7,475 nt of DNA from Spirochaetales bacterium (GTDB lineage: Bacteria; Spirochaetota; Spirochaetia; ARS1246), in the NCBI GenBank assembly GCA_018644745.1, contig JABGPX010000608.1, forward strand, positions 1 to 7,475, written 5' to 3'. A program made the position numbers and the translations under genes. Shown piece after piece: positions 1 through 4,667 of this stretch (its first letter is position 1; each line of letters begins with the position of its first letter). A model generated the notes under the pieces. The model searched no databases, had not been told where the DNA came from, and was given only the letters and a program-made list of their open reading frames with translations.

Positions 1-190
1 TGTACGCTGCTTTTGCTCTGTCCAGTAACAATGTTGAATCACCTTCACCAAATGAATCCAACCTGCCTTCAATGCGTTGAATGCTTGCGTCAAATATCCT
101 TGACATCCTTGCACTTTGATTTGCAATTTCATGCGTAGAAATGGAATTGACATTCTCGCGAATACGCTGAAGAGCGTCTGCGGATTTCAC
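1..190 (-). CDS. Unrecognised helical protein, 3' partial, translationally coupled to the ZorA-like gene
   Basis: Only the first 63 residues are visible. They read from a GTG at 190 and are open to the window edge. The GTG lies one base after the stop of the ZorA-like gene, and AAAGGG at 197-202, inside the end of that gene, sits 6 bases upstream as a good ribosome binding site. This strongly suggests coupled translation and a shared role. The residues are mainly polar and probably helical (for example ADALQRIREN and ASIQRIEGRL). There is no signal peptide or transmembrane segment. That argues against ZorB, which starts with a membrane helix and an essential Asp. I do not recognise a family. 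It might be a cytoplasmic partner of the ZorA-like tail, or the continuation of that tail after a frameshift: the frame is also open upstream of the GTG, through the end of the neighbouring gene to a TTG at 208. Confidence 0.7.
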   Translation of the reverse strand, partial: MKSADALQRIRENVNSISTHEIANQSARMSRIFDASIQRIEGRLDSFGEGDSTLLLDRAKAAY

Positions 191-191
191 C

Positions 192-1781
192 TCAAGCCCT
201 TTCCTCAATGGCTTTCTGCGCTCGAGCAATATTGCGGCTATCAAATATCTCTGATAATTCCTGGATACCGGCATTTAAGTCTTCAGCAGCACCCGACAAG
301 CGGTCTGCGAATTTGGTTACCGCATCAACATACTTTGCTAAAAAGCCGTCCAGATTTTCGCTGACGGTCTGGCTGTACCCATTAATTCCGTTGCTTATTG
401 CATCAAAGACTGATGTTAGGCTCTTATCAATTTCATCAAAACCCTTTTCAGCATGGCTAATACTCTGGACAATACCATGCATATTTTCGACAGTGTTCGA
501 ATGTAAATCGCCCAGCGCCTCTGCACGGTCAGAAAGCGAACTTGAGGAAGCTGATAGCTCCGACGCCGCCATATTCATAAAAGTAGAAATGCCTGACATG
601 CTTTCTGTAATATTCGAATAGGCACCTTGAATCTCTACCATTTTACCGAGAGAATCACCTACGCTCTCCAGCTGAGAAGTAAATGACGCGCTTAATTGAC
701 GCATAGTGTTCATTACTTCATCCATTAGGGAGATTTGGTCTTCCTGCTGCTGGTACATGCGAGACATCATTTCGGGAAGGTTAGCGAAGGAAGACCCTGC
801 ATCACCGAGGACCAAAGCAAGATTTTCCAGCTCTGATTTTGTCTCTCCGGAAAGCGATTGCTGGAATTCGCTTATCATTCCTCGCAAGGATTCCTGAAGC
901 TCATTTACAATTCCCTTAACAGCCTCGGCTCCAGTTTCTTTTTTTTCATCAAGTAAATGCTGCAGCCCATCATTTAGCTTATCGATGGCTGGTTGAATCA
1001 CATTTTTATACATGTCGTATATTTCATCGTTATATTTTTCTAGGAGTTGGTCAGACATGTTCTTTATTTTGTCCGCCAAATCTGTAGAGAAACTGGACAA
1101 TGCGCTTGTTTGTTTTTCAGATTCTAAAGCAGATTTTAATAACATTTGCCTGGGAAGTAGCTCCTGCCCGTGTTCATCTGAAGCCACGAACATCATTTGA
1201 AGGAATTGGAACCCGTCAACATGGTATTGTGAATCAAGACTGGAAGCGATTGCCGTGATTTCTTGCTCACATGCGGCCAGCGTTTGCTTAATAATGAAAA
1301 GATTTAAGATTAATGAAAGTGCTATACCGATAAAGGATGTCCAGAATGCTGTATTGATCCCCTGCAGAAGCTGATCGATGCTATTGATTATTTCTTCCCC
1401 CGCCGGGTTGAAACCACGCAGACCGGTAATAAGGCCAATAAATGTGCCCGCAATGCCCATTCCGACCAACGCCCCGGGAATAGCAAGTGATACCGAAGTA
1501 CGCCCCGCGTTCCCCAATGTGGAGATTGCGCGCTTGAGGTTGAAGAAGTCACTTGCGTGATGATTAGATCTTTCCTGACCATTTATTTTCACAAAGGTCT
1601 CTGCATATTCCGTCCAGATGATGGATAGGCTGCTTTCTGCAATATTTACCGTATTTCTTTGCCAAGCCAAATATACTTGCCTAATTCTTCGCCGTATTGA
1701 ACCAATCTGTATGCAAGAAGCACTGAAAGTTAAAACAATAATAAAGGACGCAACGTAGGTTACAAATAACTTTGAATCCAA
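192..1781 (-). CDS. ZorA-like MotA/TolQ/ExbB-family membrane protein with long helical tail
   Basis: Inner-membrane protein of about 529 residues. Numbered from TTG 1787 there are three hydrophobic helices: 8-28, 99-123 and 146-168. Helices two and three carry the MotA/ExbB-like core, with IPGALVGMGIAGTFIGLITG (103-122) and LLQGINTAFWTSFIGI (140-155), very like ZorA of the Zorya anti-phage system. The remaining ~360 residues are helical, rich in Ser, Leu and Glu, with coiled-coil character, and end in a pattern of Leu spaced through YSQTVSENLDGFL and DLNAGIQELSEIF that recalls ZorA tails. In Zorya, ZorA pentamers surround a ZorB dimer and form a peptidoglycan-anchored, ion-driven motor whose tail extends into the cytoplasm. 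Here the tail is shorter than in E. coli ZorA (roughly 730 residues, from memory). A TTG start is needed, as no ATG or GTG lies near the N-terminus. The next gene is coupled, with one base between. Family confidence is high; membership of a true Zorya system is uncertain. Confidence 0.82.
   Translation of the reverse strand: MDSKLFVTYVASFIIVLTFSASCIQIGSIRRRIRQVYLAWQRNTVNIAESSLSIIWTEYAETFVKINGQERSNHHASDFFNLKRAISTLGNAGRTSVSLAIPGALVGMGIAGTFIGLITGLRGFNPAGEEIINSIDQLLQGINTAFWTSFIGIALSLILNLFIIKQTLAACEQEITAIASSLDSQYHVDGFQFLQMMFVASDEHGQELLPRQMLLKSALESEKQTSALSSFSTDLADKIKNMSDQLLEKYNDEIYDMYKNVIQPAIDKLNDGLQHLLDEKKETGAEAVKGIVNELQESLRGMISEFQQSLSGETKSELENLALVLGDAGSSFANLPEMMSRMYQQQEDQISLMDEVMNTMRQLSASFTSQLESVGDSLGKMVEIQGAYSNITESMSGISTFMNMAASELSASSSSLSDRAEALGDLHSNTVENMHGIVQSISHAEKGFDEIDKSLTSVFDAISNGINGYSQTVSENLDGFLAKYVDAVTKFADRLSGAAEDLNAGIQELSEIFDSRNIARAQKAIEERA
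197..202 (-). promoter_or_regulatory. Ribosome binding site for the coupled last gene
   Basis: On the minus strand AAAGGG, within the last codons of the ZorA-like gene, lies 6 bases before the GTG at 190. Its place inside the upstream coding sequence supports translational coupling of the two proteins. Confidence 0.55.
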
Positions 1782-1788
1782 TCTCAAT

Positions 1789-1793
1789 CCCCC
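1789..1793 (-). promoter_or_regulatory. GGGGG ribosome binding site of the ZorA-like gene
   Basis: A run of five G on the minus strand lies only 1 base before the TTG at 1787 but 7 bases before a second in-frame TTG at 1781. The spacing favours 1781, giving an N-terminus MDSKLFVTYV. An in-frame TAA lies four codons before the first TTG, so no earlier start exists. Confidence 0.5.
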
Positions 1794-1842
1794 AGCAAGT
1801 TAAATTTTTCTCATTATTCATTCACGCCTATTTGTAGAAAAG

Positions 1843-3174
1843 TTAAAAGCCTTTTTCGTTCATATATTCTTCAAAATCTGCTACTTCGTTGTTTTGCCAG
1901 ATGTCGCCTCCGGTAATTGAGCCTATTAGGCTAATTGCATCAATTTCACGTACTCTGGACAAAGCAACATATACTTGACCGGACTCAAATGCTTTTTTCC
2001 GCGTATCGATGACTATCTGGTCTAAAGTAAGCCCCTGGCTTTTGTGAATGGTAATCGCCCACCCCAATCGTACCGGAAACTGCTCAAAGGAACCAATTTC
2101 TTCTTTTACTATTTTCCCTTCAGCAAGAGAATACCGGAATTTACACCATTTTACTTGTTTCAAACGATGGGTTAGGTCACCAACCTTGACCAGCAGCTTG
2201 TCTGCATCAAGACCGGAGACGATACCAATCGATCCATTTATCCAACGATTCCCTTCGTCGTTCTTTATGAAAAGAATTTTTGCATCTTTTTTCAGCTCAA
2301 GATATTCCTCGGTGGGATACTCTTGTTTTTTAAAATCACCGGTTACTTTCGCCCTGAATACTTTAGAATTGCCCGGTAATTCATCCAAAAAGTCCTGGTT
2401 GTATGCGTTCGCAACTTTGTTAGTAGTCGTTAAAACTAGCGCGTCGGTAAGTTTGGCATCCTCTTCATCAATTAACCTGCTATCAAGCAAGCGACCAATT
2501 TCATCAGTGAGCTCACAATTTCTAACCTGATTCAACAGATTGATAAAGCTATCGCTGTGCTGCCGGAATACCTTTGTAAGGCGGCACATTTTAACCTGAG
2601 CTATATTTTCTTTGAACGCCATGGCGCTAAAAAAATAGCGAGTCCGATACCCCATTTCTTTGAGAATATTCCTCTCACCATCTTCCACAACCGGCGGTAA
2701 CTGATAAAGGTCTCCAAAAAGAATCACAGTAACTCCTCCGAACGGTAATTCAGAGCAATTTCTGTTCATTTTAAGAGAGACATCGATTGCGTCAAACAGA
2801 TCCGGGCGCAGCATTGAAACTTCATCAATGATAAGAAAATCAATTTTCTGGTAGATCCTAGGATCTTTCTGCTTTTTTACTTCTGCGGGGTTTATCAATG
2901 AAGGAGGGAATTTGAAAAAGGAATGAATGGTTTGGCCAGAAATGTTGAGCGCGGCAATTCCTGTGGGAGCCACGCATACTGCCCGGGTTTTTACTTGCTG
3001 ATAGAATTGCCTTAGCAACGTCGACTTTCCGGTTCCTGCTTCACCAGTGACAAAAAAAATACCGTGCTTTCTGCTATGGAACTCGGTTACAAAATCCTCC
3101 ATTTCAACAGTCGGAGTGATATTATCTTCGATTTGAGCCCTTTCGCTACGCCGTTGCCTATCAAAGAATCGCAT
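1843..3174 (-). CDS. Pif1-like SF1B ATP-dependent DNA helicase
   Basis: A 443-residue helicase of the Pif1/RecD-like superfamily 1B, expected to translocate 5' to 3' on single-stranded DNA and unwind duplexes, forks or structured DNA. The motif set is complete: Walker A GEAGTGKST (44-52), motif Ia APTGIAALN with TIHSFF (69-77, 82-87), Walker B IIDEVSM (115-121), motif III GDLYQLPPV (154-162), motif IV-like arginine in VFRQ (202-205), motif V region GWAITIHKSQGLT (371-383) and motif VI VYVALSRVR (401-409). This is close to a minimal Pif1 core, with only about 35 residues before the ATPase core and no added nuclease or zinc domain. The ATG at 3174 is supported by GAAAGG at 3181-3186, 6 bases upstream. 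It sits between rmuC and the ZorA-like gene in one transcription unit. In this setting it may supply the DNA-translocating activity that other defence systems take from SNF2-type or UvrD-type helicases; that is inference. Confidence 0.95.
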   Translation of the reverse strand: MRFFDRQRRSERAQIEDNITPTVEMEDFVTEFHSRKHGIFFVTGEAGTGKSTLLRQFYQQVKTRAVCVAPTGIAALNISGQTIHSFFKFPPSLINPAEVKKQKDPRIYQKIDFLIIDEVSMLRPDLFDAIDVSLKMNRNCSELPFGGVTVILFGDLYQLPPVVEDGERNILKEMGYRTRYFFSAMAFKENIAQVKMCRLTKVFRQHSDSFINLLNQVRNCELTDEIGRLLDSRLIDEEDAKLTDALVLTTTNKVANAYNQDFLDELPGNSKVFRAKVTGDFKKQEYPTEEYLELKKDAKILFIKNDEGNRWINGSIGIVSGLDADKLLVKVGDLTHRLKQVKWCKFRYSLAEGKIVKEEIGSFEQFPVRLGWAITIHKSQGLTLDQIVIDTRKKAFESGQVYVALSRVREIDAISLIGSITGGDIWQNNEVADFEEYMNEKGF

Positions 3175-3204
3175 TTATTACCTTTCTACTTTTTAATCCG
3201 ATTT

Positions 3205-3235
3205 TGTAACTCAGGTTCCATCGCTGCAACTCAGG
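3205..3235. repeat. Two direct 11-base repeats, 20-base period, between rmuC and the helicase gene
   Basis: On the plus strand TGTAACTCAGG (3205-3215) and TGCAACTCAGG (3225-3235) differ at one base and start exactly 20 bases apart, close to two helical turns. They lie in the 72-base gap, 31 to 61 bases upstream of the helicase ATG. This could be a paired operator for a regulator or an internal promoter region, but no good -35/-10 pair is visible and chance is possible. Confidence 0.4.
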
Positions 3236-3246
3236 ACCTGCTGCCC

Positions 3247-4584
3247 TTATTGATCGTCTTCTATATCTTCAGTCCCAAAAGCCAATTGGCCTTCCTCTAT
3301 ACCCTGAGCTTTATTTTCGATTGATGGCGGCGTTTCCGGTACCTCAGACGAGAGGGTCATCTCCGAGAGCTTTCTAAATGATGGCATGAGCCTGCGTTCT
3401 GCCGATGAAATAGCTCGATTATAGATAGTCATAGCACTATCTAACTTTGACCCGATATCAGAGAAGTATGATAAGAACTTGCCAAACCTGCTGGCAATTT
3501 CCTTGCCCTGATCCGCTATCTCTTGAGCATTTTTCGCCAATTTGAGCTGCATCCATCCAAGTGCGGTGGTCTTAAGCAAAGCGAGAAGAGTTACCGGAGA
3601 TACGATAAGCACCTTGCTATCGAGTGCATCATCAAGTAATGCCGGATCGGACTGAAAAGCTGTCGTCAGACCTGATTCGTAAGGGATTAACATGACGACG
3701 AAATCGGGGGACCGGGGGAATTGAGACCAATATGCCTTCTTTGCCAAACTATTCATATGTGCGCGAAGGGCTTTTGCGTGGGCGGCAAGTTTTACCGTCA
3801 TATCTTCTTCCGTAGTGGTTTCTTGAGCATCGAGATAGGCATCCATCGGTGCTTTTGCGTCAACTGGTATAATACCTTCATTTGGGAGCCGAACGGTCAT
3901 GTCAGGCCGCTGTCCATCCACCTGCGCTTGTTCTTCGAAATCCACATGATCTATCATACCCGCCATTTCGGCGATTCGGCGAAGTTGAACTTCTCCCCAC
4001 TTCCCGCGAGTTCTTGTTGAGCGGAGCGCTGTCGAAAGTGAAACGGTGGCGGTCTGCAGTTCCTGGTTTCTCTTAACGAGTTCGATTACCTGATCAGTCA
4101 GACTCTGATACGCCCCTTTCCGCGTTTTCTCAATCTCCTGCACCTGCTTATCGAGCTTTTCAAGCTCTTTGCCGATCGGATCAACGATATTCTTGAATGA
4201 TTCCCTCTGGGTATTCCAGTCGCCGTCTAGACGTTTCTTAAACTCCTCGAGATTGTCGCTACTACGCTTCTGAATCTCGTTTGCGTTAAGCCGTAATGCT
4301 TGTGATGAAAGCGATTCGAATGCCTCTCTGAGTTTCTCCTCTGCCTTTTCAGTCCATTCAAGTTTCTCAGTTGTTGATAACATTTTTTCTTCAATACGAG
4401 CACGCAATACTTGCTCTTCTTTCAGTGCTTTATCCAGTTCTTCTTTCTGCCGAACTACCGGCCGTAAAGTCTCAAGCTCTGCACGAACTCTTTCGCCTTT
4501 TATCCTCATGAAGAAATAGGTGACTAAGAAAACGATTAATGCGACAACACCCGCGATGACGACAGAAATGCGTGTTGAAATCAT
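3247..4584 (-). CDS. rmuC: RmuC-family membrane-anchored DNA recombination / nuclease-like protein
   Basis: About 445 residues, a normal length for RmuC, a family that limits inversions and rearrangements between short inverted repeats and has a predicted PD-(D/E)XK-like nuclease fold. From the ATG: one transmembrane helix near 5-25, a long charged coiled coil near 30-185, then the RmuC domain with GKWGEVQL (194-201), RPDM (226-229), VDAK (241-244, the D-x-K pair of a nuclease core) and IPYES (300-304). The C-terminus is acidic. I prefer ATG at 4584 to the upstream TTG at 4599, because a GGAG at 4594-4597 sits 9 bases before the ATG. The gene lies between the methylase (83-base gap) and the helicase (72-base gap), all in one direction. 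Chromosomal rmuC is usually a housekeeping gene, so this setting suggests an accessory paralogue recruited to a defence operon. The family call is strong; the role here is inferred. Confidence 0.93.
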   Translation of the reverse strand: MISTRISVVIAGVVALIVFLVTYFFMRIKGERVRAELETLRPVVRQKEELDKALKEEQVLRARIEEKMLSTTEKLEWTEKAEEKLREAFESLSSQALRLNANEIQKRSSDNLEEFKKRLDGDWNTQRESFKNIVDPIGKELEKLDKQVQEIEKTRKGAYQSLTDQVIELVKRNQELQTATVSLSTALRSTRTRGKWGEVQLRRIAEMAGMIDHVDFEEQAQVDGQRPDMTVRLPNEGIIPVDAKAPMDAYLDAQETTTEEDMTVKLAAHAKALRAHMNSLAKKAYWSQFPRSPDFVVMLIPYESGLTTAFQSDPALLDDALDSKVLIVSPVTLLALLKTTALGWMQLKLAKNAQEIADQGKEIASRFGKFLSYFSDIGSKLDSAMTIYNRAISSAERRLMPSFRKLSEMTLSSEVPETPPSIENKAQGIEEGQLAFGTEDIEDDQ

Positions 4585-4593
4585 ACTATTATG

Positions 4594-4597
4594 CTCC
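4594..4597 (-). promoter_or_regulatory. Ribosome binding site deciding the rmuC start
   Basis: On the minus strand GGAG ends 9 bases before the ATG at 4584. The upstream alternative TTG at 4599 overlaps this motif and has only a weak GGAA-like stretch before it. The site therefore favours the ATG and removes five residues from the longest reading. Confidence 0.6.
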
Positions 4598-4599
4598 AA

Positions 4600-4667
4600 A
4601 AAGATCGGATTCCGTGCAGCGAGGGCTGACGATCCAGCCGCAGCGGATATATATCAACAAGCACATA
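4600..4667 (-). other. Methylase-rmuC intergenic gap with a small hairpin
   Basis: The gap is about 70 to 83 bases depending on the rmuC start. It contains a short stem on the minus strand, GGCTGG-ATCG-TCAGCC at about 4628-4643, with five Watson-Crick pairs and one G-T pair. No T run follows directly; a T5 comes some 20 bases later, just before the rmuC ribosome binding site. It is not a convincing terminator, so read-through into rmuC is likely. It might be a weak attenuator or a processing site. Confidence 0.25.

Noticed and set aside
208..621. Plus-strand open frame of 137 codons opposite the tail of the ZorA-like gene
   Set aside because: The Ser/Leu-rich composition mirrors the helical tail on the other strand; no independent evidence for a gene.
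943..950. A8 run on the minus strand in the ZorA-like tail (also A8 near 6549 in the methylase and T8 near 3051 in the helicase) as possible slippage or phase-variation sites
   Set aside because: Eight-base runs are common in Lys- or Phe-coding stretches of moderate-GC genes; all frames are intact across them, and the helicase run simply encodes the Phe pair before Walker A.
192..1781. Calling the ZorA-like protein a chemotaxis receptor because of its long Ser/Ala-rich helical tail
   Set aside because: It has no HAMP domain or conserved receptor hairpin tip, and the two core membrane helices carry MotA/ExbB-type motifs (GTFIGL, TAFWTSFIGI).
1788..1842. Terminator or promoter between the helicase and ZorA-like genes
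   Set aside because: The 55 to 61 bases are A/T-rich but show no clear inverted repeat and no -35/-10 pair with proper spacing.
4628..4643. Hairpin between the methylase and rmuC as a rho-independent terminator
   Set aside because: The stem is only six pairs including one G-T, and no T tract follows it directly.
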